From positions 682,001 through 746,000 of the forward strand of contig NC_019675.1 of the NCBI RefSeq assembly GCF_000316515.1: a DNA stretch of 64,000 bases, written 5' to 3'. This stretch comes from Cyanobium gracile PCC 6307. Lineage in GTDB: Bacteria; Cyanobacteriota; Cyanobacteriia; PCC-6307; Cyanobiaceae. Positions 8,053-17,124 of the stretch are shown here, piece after piece. The stretch's first letter is position 1. Each line of letters starts with the position of its first letter. The position numbers and the translations under genes were made by a program. The notes under the pieces were generated by a model that ran no database searches, was not told the origin of the DNA, and worked only from the letters and a program-made list of their open reading frames with translations.

Positions 8053-8910
8053 ATGCCCGAGACTTCCGGCCCGAAATCAGACGATCACCTGGAACAGGAA
8101 GTCATGGCTATTCTGGCCGATCAGCGCTACGACAATGATCCGGTCCGGGATCTGTTGGCCCGGTTGTGGCATCGCATCGAAGAACAGGTGGACCGGCTGG
8201 AGCGCGTGGCTGATATCTCTGACCTCTATCAATCCCACGTGCTGGAGAGCAACCGCAGCCTCGCTAATCGCTACGAGAAACAGCTACGGCAGATCAAGCG
8301 GGTGGTGCGCATCTCCGACCTCTATCAGGCTTCACTGAAGGAGGTGAATCTCACCCTGTTCGAGGCCTCCACCCACGACGCCCTCACGGGAATCTCCAAC
8401 CGTCGCTTCATGGCGGAACGCTGCCTCGAGGAGGATCAGCGTGCCAGCAGACACGGCTCCACCTATTCGATGATCATCCTGGATATTGATCATTTTAAGT
8501 TGGTCAATGACGACTATGGACATGCCGCCGGTGATCTGATGCTGGTGGACTTCGTCAAGGCCCTCTCCAGCAGCCTCCGCCATTACGACATCATCGCCCG
8601 TTGGGGCGGGGAGGAATTCCTGGCCCTGCTGATCGATGCGAATCTTTCAACGGCAGAGGGCGTGGCCAAGCGAATGCTGGCCAACATTCGCAGCATGCGC
8701 GTCTCCATCGACGACATGGAACTGCAACTCACCGCCAGCCTGGGACTGACCGAGCACAAGGTCGATGAGAACTACGACGCCACCTTTCGCCGTGCCGACA
8801 AGGCTCTGCTGATGGCCAAGAACGGCGGTCGCGACCGTCTCGTGGTGATCGATCCAGGCGATCCCCTCAGCCACCGCGAGATCAGCACCCTGGACGCCAC
8901 CACCGAGTAG
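8053..8910 (+). CDS. siaD: SiaD-like diguanylate cyclase (GGDEF)
   Basis: A 285-residue protein. The helical N-terminal part (about 30-105) contains ISDLYQ twice, 32 residues apart, each followed by a similar helix; this resembles the coiled-coil region through which SiaD binds SiaC. The GGDEF domain (about 106-270) has DIDHFKLVND, the active-site loop RWGGEEF (GGEEF at 185-189), and an RxxD inhibitory I-site (RHYD, 176-179) five residues upstream. It should make c-di-GMP from two GTP and be feedback inhibited. Last gene of the sia operon; a convergent nrdJ follows after 160 bp. Confidence 0.9.
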   Translation: MPETSGPKSDDHLEQEVMAILADQRYDNDPVRDLLARLWHRIEEQVDRLERVADISDLYQSHVLESNRSLANRYEKQLRQIKRVVRISDLYQASLKEVNLTLFEASTHDALTGISNRRFMAERCLEEDQRASRHGSTYSMIILDIDHFKLVNDDYGHAAGDLMLVDFVKALSSSLRHYDIIARWGGEEFLALLIDANLSTAEGVAKRMLANIRSMRVSIDDMELQLTASLGLTEHKVDENYDATFRRADKALLMAKNGGRDRLVVIDPGDPLSHREISTLDATTE

Positions 8911-9069
8911 GGGTCTCGGCAAGCGCCGAAGCGGATTCCACGTCCTGCACCCTCTGCATCGGCAAAACCACGTCGCCGGGCGTTATCAAACCGGGGGAGA
9001 ACTTCCTCCATGGTGCCCCCGGTCTGCAGCCACGGGTGGAACCAGGCGGCCCTGTGAGCCGCCGGATCC

Positions 9070-11442
9070 TCAGGCCTCAGGCTTGGCGAGCGGCAGCAGA
9101 CACTTGTCGGAATCGCACCCGGCCGGGCCGGCTTCCATCAGCTCGCCGCGGTCGTACTTCTGCAGCGCCAGGAAGAAGTCAGCACAGACTCGTCGCTGCT
9201 CGACCTCAGCGACCATCCGGGTGTAGGTGGCCTGATCAATCGGCTCGAAAGGCAACCGCGGGAAGGTGGCATTGGCATCGAAGCGGGCCAGAAGCGCGGC
9301 CGAGATGTAACCCTCCCCGTTCTCGATGGCGTGGTGAATCGCGGCGGCCAGGGGCTCGATCTCATGCTCGCGGAACTCCACGGTCGCCGAGGTGTTGTGG
9401 GTGGTGTAGTGCCGCTGCACCTGCATGTAGAAATCGAACTGGGCCAGAGCCGAGAAGTTGTTGATCTCCACCCGATCAGCGCCGGGCAGGTTGGCCCAGC
9501 TCACCTCGGTGGGGATCTCCACCAGCCATTCGGTGCAACGCGGATCGAAGGGATCATTCAGCAGCCGCCCCTGCTCGTCCTTGTCGGACTGGGAGGGAAC
9601 GATCGCGTAGCCGTACTCCATGCAGGCCAGGGCCACCGGATCGTTCTTGCGGAAGGTGATGCGGCGGATGAAGCGCTGGGCCTTGGGGGGATGCCAGCCA
9701 GGGCTGGCGCCCGTGAGCAGGCTCTTGGTGCCGGCCGGCTGGACAGTGGTGCAGCGGTTGGGTCGGCGCATGCCGTGGCGGTCGCAGTAGTCCCACACCG
9801 CCTCGTGCACCCAGTCCTTCCAGCGGGACAGGTAAGCCGCCTCCTGCTGGCGAAACGCCCGGCCCTCCTCGCTGTCGGGACGGCCCGCCTCCCACCACTG
9901 CAGCCAGGGGGTGCCGAAGGCGTGGACGAAGAAATCGAACAGACCCGTGAAGCTGACCCCCACGATCGGGTCCCAGGACCGGCTGCGGCGGTAGCGCTCG
10001 ACCTCGAAGCGGTGGTTCAGCAGACAGGCCACCGCCAGACCACCGGCCTTGAAGGCATCCTCCTGGGCCTGGTGGTCGGCGGGGTCGATCCGGTTGAGAT
10101 GGATCTCCGCCAGGTTGCAGTGGAAATCGGCACCGAGAATCTCACCGCAGGGGTTGAGGCCGTAGCGGCCGAGGCGGTGTTCGAGCTCGTCGGCGCCGAT
10201 CCCGGGATGGTGCAGCTGCAGCCAGCGGCCGGCTTCCTCCCGTCCCTGATCGCAGTAGATGCCGATGAATTCGGTGCGCAGCTCTGGGGTGCTCAGCAGG
10301 TCGGCGTTGGAGCGGGCGATGGCCTCGGGGGCGAACTGGATGGCGCCCTCGCCCGACTGGAACTGCTTGGTGACCGCTTCCAGCACCACCTCGCGGCTGG
10401 GGCGCACGTGAAACACCCGGGTGTGGTTGGCCATGCGCAGGGCGTCCCTCTCCGGATCGATGCGCCAGTTGCCCTGGTCGTCCTGCTGCCAGAGGTTCTC
10501 CTTGGCACCGAGGGCGGAATCGTCATCGGCGCAGAACTGACGCATGCCGGCACTGCGGCGGATGTTGCCGGCCACGATCGTGACCGCCGCCTCATCGATC
10601 AGCAGGCAGCACTCCACCGAGGTGAGCTGGCGGCCCCTGGCCTTGTTGAGGATCTGGGCGACGCGGCCGTAGAGATCCTTCAGCTTGACCGGATTGGCCA
10701 TGCCGCCGAAGCCCTTGAGAGTTTCCCCCACCGGCCGCACGTCCGAGAGGTCGACCGAGACGTGGACGGGGCCGTCGAAACGCTCATCGCTGCAGAGGTT
10801 GAGAAGCAGCCGGTAGCTCTCCACCCAGCCGGCGCGGGTGTCCCCGACGCGGACGCTGACGTGATGGCCCTCAATCGCGTGGGTGGTCAGCTGCTGGCGG
10901 GAGCCGATCGGCGTCAGGCCGATGTCGGTGACGCCGTCGATGACGAGGGTGTTGCGCACCTTCGGCAGCCGGCTGATCAGATGGGGTTCGATGATGGCGC
11001 CGGTACCGCAGCCCATCATCGCCAGATCCATCATCAGGGCGAAGGCTTCCCAGTCCACCAGGTTGGTGGACGTGCAGTTGTAGGCCCCGGAGAAGTTCTC
11101 GGGCTTCTCGATCCATTCGGTGCCGCCGATCCACAGCCAGCGGCCGGAGGGCAGGGCCATCTGGTGGCGCTGCATGCGCCGGATCAGCTCCACCTCCTCA
11201 GGAGCCAGGGAACCCAGCACCCGCAGGCCCTCCAGGTTGCGCTCGGCCACCTCATGCCAGCTCTCCCGACCGCCGCTTGGGGTCTTGCGGCTGTAGGTGC
11301 GATAGAAGACCGGGTAGGCCGCCGGAGCGGTGAGCGGGAAATCTGCCGCCGGCGCTGGAATCGCGTCGCTGCCTGGAGATGTCGCCCCGGCAGATGTCGC
11401 CGCCGTGGCGGGGGTGGCTGGACGGGCGGCGGAGAGGGTCAC
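9070..11442 (-). CDS. nrdJ: Adenosylcobalamin-dependent ribonucleoside-triphosphate reductase (class II)
   Basis: About 790 residues if started at GTG 11442; the frame is open to 11511, but that N-terminus is atypical. It matches the monomeric Lactobacillus-type RTPR: an N-terminal YNCTSTN cysteine, a central NPCGEILG with the radical cysteine and glutamate, the partner cysteine in DFHCNLAEIHLN, and a C-terminal Cys near the end (CDSDKCLL) for re-reduction. It reduces ribonucleotides to deoxyribonucleotides using coenzyme B12, which links DNA synthesis to cobalamin supply. Class II RNR is usual in picocyanobacteria. The short upstream region (about 110 bp, shared with a divergent methyltransferase) shows no cobalamin riboswitch that I can recognise. 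Confidence 0.92.
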   Translation of the reverse strand: MTLSAARPATPATAATSAGATSPGSDAIPAPAADFPLTAPAAYPVFYRTYSRKTPSGGRESWHEVAERNLEGLRVLGSLAPEEVELIRRMQRHQMALPSGRWLWIGGTEWIEKPENFSGAYNCTSTNLVDWEAFALMMDLAMMGCGTGAIIEPHLISRLPKVRNTLVIDGVTDIGLTPIGSRQQLTTHAIEGHHVSVRVGDTRAGWVESYRLLLNLCSDERFDGPVHVSVDLSDVRPVGETLKGFGGMANPVKLKDLYGRVAQILNKARGRQLTSVECCLLIDEAAVTIVAGNIRRSAGMRQFCADDDSALGAKENLWQQDDQGNWRIDPERDALRMANHTRVFHVRPSREVVLEAVTKQFQSGEGAIQFAPEAIARSNADLLSTPELRTEFIGIYCDQGREEAGRWLQLHHPGIGADELEHRLGRYGLNPCGEILGADFHCNLAEIHLNRIDPADHQAQEDAFKAGGLAVACLLNHRFEVERYRRSRSWDPIVGVSFTGLFDFFVHAFGTPWLQWWEAGRPDSEEGRAFRQQEAAYLSRWKDWVHEAVWDYCDRHGMRRPNRCTTVQPAGTKSLLTGASPGWHPPKAQRFIRRITFRKNDPVALACMEYGYAIVPSQSDKDEQGRLLNDPFDPRCTEWLVEIPTEVSWANLPGADRVEINNFSALAQFDFYMQVQRHYTTHNTSATVEFREHEIEPLAAAIHHAIENGEGYISAALLARFDANATFPRLPFEPIDQATYTRMVAEVEQRRVCADFFLALQKYDRGELMEAGPAGCDSDKCLLPLAKPEA

Positions 11443-11551
11443 AGAGGGTACGGCCGGATCGTGTTGCGCACCATAACGCCACCTGTAGGGTCTGCAACGC
11501 TCTGACCCCACCAGGCACGGTGCCTGTAGCGCCGGAGGGGATGCTGGAGCG

Positions 11552-12247
11552 ATGGAGCGGATCTGCGAACCGGAGCTGATGGACGAGCCGCTGCAGGCCG
11601 AGGCCTATGCGGCGGCGGACTTCTCCGGCGGTGACCAGGCGGTGCTGGAGCGAATCGAGGCGCTTCCGGGTCTGCGGGGGAGCGGCGACGGGGAGGGGCT
11701 GAGCGTCGTGGATCTGGGCTGCGGACCGGGGAACATCACCTTTCTGGTGGCGCGGCGGTGGCCCGGCGCCCGGGTGCTGGGCATCGACGGATCGGCCGCG
11801 ATGCTGGCCATCGCCGAGCGGCGGCGGCTGGCGGATCCGGCCGCCCACCGTTATGTGCGTTTCCAGCGGCTGGTGCTACCCAGCCCGCAGCTGGTGGGCC
11901 CCTGCAGCGCCGTGGTCAGCAACAGCCTGCTGCACCATCTCCATGACCCGGGCGTGTTCTGGGGTGCCGTGAAGCAGCTCGCGGGGCCGGACACCGGCCT
12001 CTACGTGCGGGATCTGCGCCGGCCGGCGAACGCCGCGGACCTGGAAGCCCTGGTGGCCCGCCACACCGGCGCGGCCCCGGAGGTGCTGCGGCGGGACTAC
12101 GCCCATTCCCTGCGGGCGGCCTTCACCCCCGCCGAGGTGAGAGAGCAGCTCGATAGCGCCGGGCTGGGGGGGCTTCAGGTGCGGGAGGTGGACGACCGGT
12201 ACCTGGAGATCCAGGGCCACGGCCTGCCTGGCAGGCTGGCCCCATGA
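11552..12247 (+). CDS. Class I SAM-dependent methyltransferase
   Basis: A 231-residue protein with a Rossmann methyltransferase core: motif [15 protein letters not shown] (about residues 50-63), the acidic tip of beta-2 in [11 protein letters not shown], and motif IV-like [13 protein letters not shown]. The C-terminal half has a short helical lid. The layout resembles small-molecule methyltransferases of the UbiE/Tam type, but the substrate cannot be told. Its stop overlaps the prfC start (ATGA at 12244-12247), so it may be coupled to release factor 3; a link to translation is only a possibility. Confidence 0.8.
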   Translation: MERICEPELMDEPLQAEAYAAADFSGGDQAVLERIEALPGLRGSGDGEGLSVVDLGCGPGNITFLVARRWPGARVLGIDGSAAMLAIAERRRLADPAAHRYVRFQRLVLPSPQLVGPCSAVVSNSLLHHLHDPGVFWGAVKQLAGPDTGLYVRDLRRPANAADLEALVARHTGAAPEVLRRDYAHSLRAAFTPAEVREQLDSAGLGGLQVREVDDRYLEIQGHGLPGRLAP

Positions 12248-13896
12248 CCAGCCGACCCCCCTCCATCCCCGTACCGGACACCGACGCCGCGGCACTGGCG
12301 GCGGCGGTGAGCAGGCGCCGCAACTTCGCGATCATTTCCCACCCCGATGCGGGCAAGACGACCCTCACCGAGAAGCTGCTGCTCTACGGCGGGGCCATCC
12401 AGCAGGCCGGGGCGGTGAAGGCCAAGGGGGAGCAGCGCAAGGTGACCTCCGACTGGATGGAGCTGGAGAAGCAGCGCGGCATCTCGATCACCTCCACCGT
12501 GCTCCAGTTCGACTACGCCGGCAGCACGATCAACCTGCTCGACACCCCCGGCCACCAGGACTTCTCGGAGGACACCTACCGGACCCTGGCCGCCGCCGAC
12601 AACGCCGTGATGCTGGTGGATGCGGCCAAGGGTCTGGAGCCCCAGACCCGCAAGCTGTTCGAGGTCTGCCGGATGTGGCGGATCCCCATCTTCACCTTCA
12701 TCAACAAGATGGACCGGCCGGGGCGTGAACCCCTGGAGCTGATCGACGAGATCGAGCAGGAGCTGGGGCTGGCCTGCTGGCCGGTGAACTGGCCCATCGG
12801 CAGCGGCGACCGCTTCCGCGGCGTGATCGACCGGCGCTCCCAGGATCTGCTGCTGTTCGAGCGGGCCGAGCGTGGCCGTCAGAGCCTGGAGCGGCGCCTG
12901 GCCCCCGGCGACCCGGACCGGGCCGGGCTGGTGGAGGCGGAGCTGCTGGAGCTGGCGCAGGAGGAACTGGAACTGGTGGAGGGGGCCGGTGCGGCGCTGG
13001 ATCTGGAGCGGGTGCACGCCGGTGAGCTGAGCCCGGTGTTCTTCGGATCGGCGATGACCAATTTCGGGGTGCGCCCCTTCCTCGATGCCTTCCTGGAGCT
13101 GGCCCAGCCGCCGGTGGCCCGGGAGAGCGACCAGGGACCGGTGGATCCGCTGCGGCCGGAATTCAGCGGCTTCGTGTTCAAGCTGCAGGCCAACATGGAC
13201 CCCCGTCACCGCGACCGGGTCGCTTTCGTGCGGGTCTGCAGCGGCCGCTTCGTGAAGGACATGAGCGTGCGCCACGCCCGCAGCGGACGCACCATCCGCC
13301 TGTCCCGCCCGCAGAAGCTGTTCGGCCAGGACCGGGAGGTGGTGGAGGACGCCTACCCCGGCGATGTGATCGGCCTCAACAACCCGGGCATGTTCGCCAT
13401 CGGCGACACCCTCTACACCGGTTCACGGGTGGAGTACGAGGGGATTCCCTGCTTCAGCCCCGAGATCTTCGCCTGGCTGCGCAACCCCAACCCCTCGGCG
13501 TTCAAGAGCTTCCGCAAGGGGGTGAACGAGCTGCGGGAGGAGGGCGCTGTCCAGGTGCTGTATGACACCGACCCCAGCAAGCGGGACCCGATCCTGGCGG
13601 CGGTGGGCCAGCTGCAGCTGGAGGTGGTGCAGTATCGGCTCGAGAATGAGTACGGCGTCACCAGCCGGCTCGAACCGCTGGAGTTCAGCGTCGCCCGCTG
13701 GGTGAGCGGCGGCTGGCCGGCACTGGAGCGGGTGGGGCGCCTGTTCAACTGCAAGACGGTCCGCGACGCCTGGGACCGGCCCGTGCTGCTGTTCCGCAAC
13801 GACTGGAATCTGCACCAGCTGCAGGAGGACCACCCCGACCTGGAGCTGCACGGGGTGGCCCCGGTGGTGAGCGGAGTGGAGCCGATCACCCTCTGA
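12244..13896 (+). CDS. prfC: Peptide chain release factor 3
   Basis: A 550-residue translational GTPase, close to the usual 525-545 of RF3. The G1 motif is [13 protein letters not shown], switch I contains the RF3/EF-G type [10 protein letters not shown]3 is DTPGHQDF and G4 is NKMDR. The RF3 hallmark [20 protein letters not shown] is present. After peptide release, RF3 with GTP removes RF1 or RF2 from the ribosome. The C-terminal part ([20 protein letters not shown]) fits domain III of RF3. The ATG overlaps the stop of the upstream methyltransferase. Confidence 0.95.
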   Translation: MTSRPPSIPVPDTDAAALAAAVSRRRNFAIISHPDAGKTTLTEKLLLYGGAIQQAGAVKAKGEQRKVTSDWMELEKQRGISITSTVLQFDYAGSTINLLDTPGHQDFSEDTYRTLAAADNAVMLVDAAKGLEPQTRKLFEVCRMWRIPIFTFINKMDRPGREPLELIDEIEQELGLACWPVNWPIGSGDRFRGVIDRRSQDLLLFERAERGRQSLERRLAPGDPDRAGLVEAELLELAQEELELVEGAGAALDLERVHAGELSPVFFGSAMTNFGVRPFLDAFLELAQPPVARESDQGPVDPLRPEFSGFVFKLQANMDPRHRDRVAFVRVCSGRFVKDMSVRHARSGRTIRLSRPQKLFGQDREVVEDAYPGDVIGLNNPGMFAIGDTLYTGSRVEYEGIPCFSPEIFAWLRNPNPSAFKSFRKGVNELREEGAVQVLYDTDPSKRDPILAAVGQLQLEVVQYRLENEYGVTSRLEPLEFSVARWVSGGWPALERVGRLFNCKTVRDAWDRPVLLFRNDWNLHQLQEDHPDLELHGVAPVVSGVEPITL

Positions 13897-13964
13897 TTCC
13901 GGGGGGCATGGGCGCCGGCCCCGGGGAATCCGCTCTCTCGCGCAGGGCGGTTGGAGGGGGCAGA

Positions 13965-14246
13965 ATGAAGCAACAATTCGTCACGCCGCAACGGACGGTC
14001 ACTGCGATGCCTCGATCCGTGACGCCATCCCCGCTCTGGCTTGTGCGTCCCCGCAGCGACGGGGGCAGTGATTACGTCAGCTTCCAGCCCTCCCAGGGGG
14101 CCGTGGAGATGCGTGAAGGCAGCCACCTGCCGCCCCAGATGCCCCTGCTGAAGCGGCGCCGCTCCCTGGCCGTCGAGGAGGCCGAGGCCTGCCGGCGCCG
14201 TCTGCAACAGGAAGCCGGATATCACCGCAGTGAACCGCTTTTTTAG
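13965..14246 (+). CDS. DUF1651 domain protein
   Basis: A 93-residue protein from the ATG at 13965; another ATG (MPRSVTP) is about 14 codons in. It contains PLWLVRPRSDGG and a C-terminal PLLKRRRSLAVEEAEACRR helix with a terminal Phe, the pattern of DUF1651 proteins found mainly in marine and freshwater Synechococcus/Prochlorococcus. Function unknown. The spacing to prfC upstream is 68 bp and includes GC-rich inverted sequence (13897-13925) but no T-tract, so termination there is unclear. Confidence 0.7.
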   Translation: MKQQFVTPQRTVTAMPRSVTPSPLWLVRPRSDGGSDYVSFQPSQGAVEMREGSHLPPQMPLLKRRRSLAVEEAEACRRRLQQEAGYHRSEPLF

Positions 14247-14270
14247 CCTTGGCTCGATACGCTCGATGGT

Positions 14271-14957
14271 ATGAACCAAGGATCCGAACAGCCGCAGCCG
14301 GCCCCTGACGCCTCCGATCCGTACGAGCGGCTGGGCGTCGCTCCGGATGCTTCCTTCGACACGGTCCAGGAAGCCAAACTGGCCCGGCTCGAGGAGGCCG
14401 GAGACGATCCGATGGTGCGTTCCCGCATCGAGGCCGCCTACGACGCGGTGCTGATGGACCGGCTCAAGGAACGCCAGCAGGGTCGGGTCAGCAGTGCCGC
14501 CCGCTCCGCCTCCCAGAGGGAACAGGCCTCACCTCCGCCGAGTCGGCCAGCCCTTTCGGCCCTGCCGAGCCTGCCCCAGCTTCCCCCCTCCCGCCTGCCC
14601 CGTCCCAGCTTCTCCCTGCCCCGGCTGCAGCTGGCGAGCGGCCGGGACCTTTGGTTTCCCCTGGCGGCCGACGGCGTCCTTCTCGTCCTGCTGGTGCTGA
14701 TGCCCGGCGCGGCCCCCGAGCTGCTGACGGCCCTGGCCACCGGCGTCACCCTGCTCAACCTGCAGCGGCGTAACGGCCGCTTCCTGGCAGCGGTGGGCTG
14801 GTCCTTCGCCCTGCTTTGCCTGGGCCTGGTCCTCGGTGGCCTGCTGGCCGGTGGGCTGGGGCCCTCCGTGGGCTCGGCCCTGCCGGTCTCCACCCTCCAG
14901 CTGCAGAGCATCCCCGCCATCCTGCTGCTCCTGCTCGGTGCCCTCCTGATCGCCTGA
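14271..14957 (+). CDS. CPP1-like protein (DUF3353): J-like domain plus membrane helices
   Basis: A 228-residue protein. Residues about 17-70 form a degenerate J-domain (DPYERLGVAPDASFDTVQ then EAAYDAVLMDRLKERQQG) lacking the HPD motif. A Pro/Ser-rich linker follows, then four hydrophobic helices from about residue 128 to the end. Plant CPP1 is a holdase for protochlorophyllide oxidoreductase at the chloroplast envelope; cyanobacterial members are less studied. It is probably a thylakoid or plasma-membrane chaperone-like factor. It is convergent with hslO, another chaperone, 7 bp away. Confidence 0.83.
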   Translation: MNQGSEQPQPAPDASDPYERLGVAPDASFDTVQEAKLARLEEAGDDPMVRSRIEAAYDAVLMDRLKERQQGRVSSAARSASQREQASPPPSRPALSALPSLPQLPPSRLPRPSFSLPRLQLASGRDLWFPLAADGVLLVLLVLMPGAAPELLTALATGVTLLNLQRRNGRFLAAVGWSFALLCLGLVLGGLLAGGLGPSVGSALPVSTLQLQSIPAILLLLLGALLIA

Positions 14958-14964
14958 ACGCAGC

Positions 14965-15897
14965 TCAGGCCACGGCGGCCAGCTCGTCGATCAGCTCCTG
15001 CAGCTCGGGGGCCTCCACCCGGTAGACCTCACTGCAGAAATGGCAGGTGAGTTCCGCCTGGCCATCCTCGTCCAGCATGGCGCTGAGCTCATCGCGGCCC
15101 AGGAGCCGCAGGGCGCTGACGCTGCGGTGGCGGCTGCAGGGGCAGTGGAAACGCACCGGCTGCTCGATCGGCGCCGCTTCGAGGGGCTGGGGATCGAGGT
15201 CCGGAAAGATGTCCTCGAACAGGGCGTGAAGCTGGTGGGCATTGGCAGCGAGCCGTTCACTGAACCCGGTGATCTCCCGGCAGCGTTCCTCCAGCAGGGC
15301 CACCAGGGCCGGCTCCCGTGCCGCCTTCGGCAGCACCTGCACCAGCACCCCACCGGCGCAGCGCACACCGGAACTGTCGATCGTCTCGCCCACGAACAGG
15401 GCCGAAGGGGTCTGCTCGGAGTGGAGCAGGTAGGAGGCCACATCCTCGCCGATCCCGCCGCTCACCAGTTCCACGGTGCTGCTGAAGGGTTCCCCCTGGC
15501 CCCGGTCCCGCACCACGTGCAGGTAGCCGGTGCCGGTGGCGCGGCGGAAGTCGAAGCGGTGGCCGCCGGCGGCGTCGAGGAGAAGATCGAGCTCCAGATC
15601 CGGCCGGCCCACGTAGCCGCGCACGGTGCCGTCCCGGCCCGCATCCACCATCAGACCCCGCAGGGGCCCGTCGGACTGGATGCGCAGATTCACGCGTCCA
15701 TGGGCCACCTTCATCGAGCTGGCCAGCAGCAGCCCCGCCGTCATGGCACGCCCCAGCAGGGCCGTGGTGAGAAAGGAGAGCCCGTGGCGATCGCTGGCCA
15801 CGCGGCTGGCGGCGGTGGTGGTGACCGCCACCATGCGGATGCCTCCTCCGGCGCCGGTGGCCCTCAGCAGGCTGTCCCCCACGAACCGTCCCCCCAT
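14965..15897 (-). CDS. hslO: Redox-regulated chaperone Hsp33
   Basis: A 310-residue protein from the ATG at 15897 (a TTG sits one codon upstream). N-terminal residues [14 protein letters not shown] match the Hsp33 start. The C-terminal zinc-binding switch is intact: HCPCS (CxC) followed about 30 residues later by CHFC (CxxC). Under oxidation the cysteines form disulfides and the protein becomes an ATP-independent holdase. It is downstream of, and on the same strand as, an ABC ATPase gene, 24 bp away, so it is probably cotranscribed with it. Confidence 0.95.
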   Translation of the reverse strand: MGGRFVGDSLLRATGAGGGIRMVAVTTTAASRVASDRHGLSFLTTALLGRAMTAGLLLASSMKVAHGRVNLRIQSDGPLRGLMVDAGRDGTVRGYVGRPDLELDLLLDAAGGHRFDFRRATGTGYLHVVRDRGQGEPFSSTVELVSGGIGEDVASYLLHSEQTPSALFVGETIDSSGVRCAGGVLVQVLPKAAREPALVALLEERCREITGFSERLAANAHQLHALFEDIFPDLDPQPLEAAPIEQPVRFHCPCSRHRSVSALRLLGRDELSAMLDEDGQAELTCHFCSEVYRVEAPELQELIDELAAVA

Positions 15898-15921
15898 CAA
15901 GCCATCCCCACCATCAGCCCG

Positions 15922-16575
15922 TCATCGTAAGGAGGCGGATCGGGGGGCCTCCAGGGGCCCCAGGGTGCCCCCCTCCAGGCGCCACCCGTGGTCGATCACG
16001 CCGCGGAACAGCTCGGGTTCGTGGGTCACCACCAGCAGGGCCCGCTCCCGGGCCAGCGCCCCCAGCAGCTGCAGCACCTCTTCCCGCACGGTCCAGTCGA
16101 GGCCGGCGGTGGGTTCATCCAGCAGCAGCACCCGGGCATCGCGCACCAGCTGCACCGCCAGCGCCAGGCGCCGCTGCTGGCCGCCGCTGAGCCGTTCGGG
16201 AGCCTGCTGCAGGGAGAGGTGGCCGAGACCCACCTGCTCCAGCACCGCCTCAGCCTTCTCGGCGGGGAGACGCCGCTGGCCCAGCTTCAGTTCCTGACCC
16301 ACCGTCAGACCGAGGAAATGGCGTTCCGGGAACTGGAACACCAGCCCGCACAGCCAGCGGCGCTGGCGGCTGCTGAGGACCTGCCCCTGCCAGAGAATCC
16401 GGCCGGCATCGGCTTCGGCCAGGCCGCAGAGCACCTCCAGCAGGGTGGTCTTGCCGCTGCCGCTGCGGCCGGCCACCAGGGCCGGGGCTCCCACCGCCAG
16501 CTGCAGGGACACATCCCGCAGCAACGGCGCAGCTGCCGTGGCCGGGTGGTAGCGCAGACCGATGACGTCGAGCAT
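15922..16575 (-). CDS. ABC transporter ATP-binding protein (ECF/cobalt type)
   Basis: A 217-residue ATPase from the ATG at 16575; the longer frame upstream is unsupported. Walker A is GRSGSGKTT, the Q-loop is VFQFPERHFL, the signature is LSGGQQRR, Walker B is VLLLDEPTAGLD, and the H-loop His is in VVTHEPE. The FQFPE Q-loop and short length are typical of energy-coupling-factor ATPases (EcfA/CbiO) and of plastid-type relatives. No transmembrane or substrate-binding partner lies nearby, so the transported substrate is unknown. It overlaps nothing and leads into hslO. Confidence 0.85.
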   Translation of the reverse strand: MLDVIGLRYHPATAAAPLLRDVSLQLAVGAPALVAGRSGSGKTTLLEVLCGLAEADAGRILWQGQVLSSRQRRWLCGLVFQFPERHFLGLTVGQELKLGQRRLPAEKAEAVLEQVGLGHLSLQQAPERLSGGQQRRLALAVQLVRDARVLLLDEPTAGLDWTVREEVLQLLGALARERALLVVTHEPELFRGVIDHGWRLEGGTLGPLEAPRSASLR

Positions 16576-16677
16576 CCCACCAGCATGCCGTCCGCCCCTG
16601 CGACCGGGGAGAGCCCGGACGTCAGAGCCCGGGAACGTGTTGGATGGGGGGACACGCGCGCCGTCCCCCCCTTCCCC

Positions 16678-17124
16678 ATGGATGTCCGATTTCGCGAGGT
16701 GGATCCGTTCAACTGCTGGATCTGGCTGCACTTCGCCGACCAGCCCGGCGGTGCCGAGCGTGGCTACGTCGAAACGGCCTTCGACAGCTGGTTCTTCCTC
16801 GGCAAGCTGGGCGGCTTCAATGCCGAGAACCTGCAGACCCACGAGGGGGGTGTGGACCTGGGCTGGCTCCCCTACGACACCGAATCCGCCGAACGCTGCC
16901 TGCCGGCCCTGATGCACAACATGGGGCCGATGGAGTACCAGGACGACTGGGCCCGCTGCTGGGTCGACCTGGGCACCAGCGATGCCCTGGCCCTCGATGT
17001 GCTGATCAACGCCCTGCGCCAGCTGGACAACGACGTTCTCGAGATCACCGAACTGGTGATCGGCGGCCTCAACGAGGACTGGCCGATCGACGAGGAGCCC
17101 GAGAGCCCGTTCTCCAGGGACTGA
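16678..17124 (+). CDS. DUF3531 family protein
   Basis: A 148-residue acidic protein rich in aromatic residues, starting MDVRFREVDPFNCWIWL and containing DSWFFLGKLGGFN and EYQDDWARCWVDLGTSDA. This matches DUF3531, a family conserved in cyanobacteria and plastids with no known biochemical role. No membrane segment. The stop overlaps the rsmE start (TGATG at 17122-17126), implying coupled translation. Start chosen at the ATG 16678, directly before the conserved region. Confidence 0.85.
   Translation: MDVRFREVDPFNCWIWLHFADQPGGAERGYVETAFDSWFFLGKLGGFNAENLQTHEGGVDLGWLPYDTESAERCLPALMHNMGPMEYQDDWARCWVDLGTSDALALDVLINALRQLDNDVLEITELVIGGLNEDWPIDEEPESPFSRD

Noticed and set aside
8911..9069. Weak hairpin (TCGGC-AAGC-GCCGA) after siaD
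   Set aside because: Only a 5-bp stem and no T-run, so it is not called a terminator.
11443..11551. Cobalamin riboswitch upstream of nrdJ
   Set aside because: The gap is only about 110 bp and shows no B12-box-like sequence that I can recognise.
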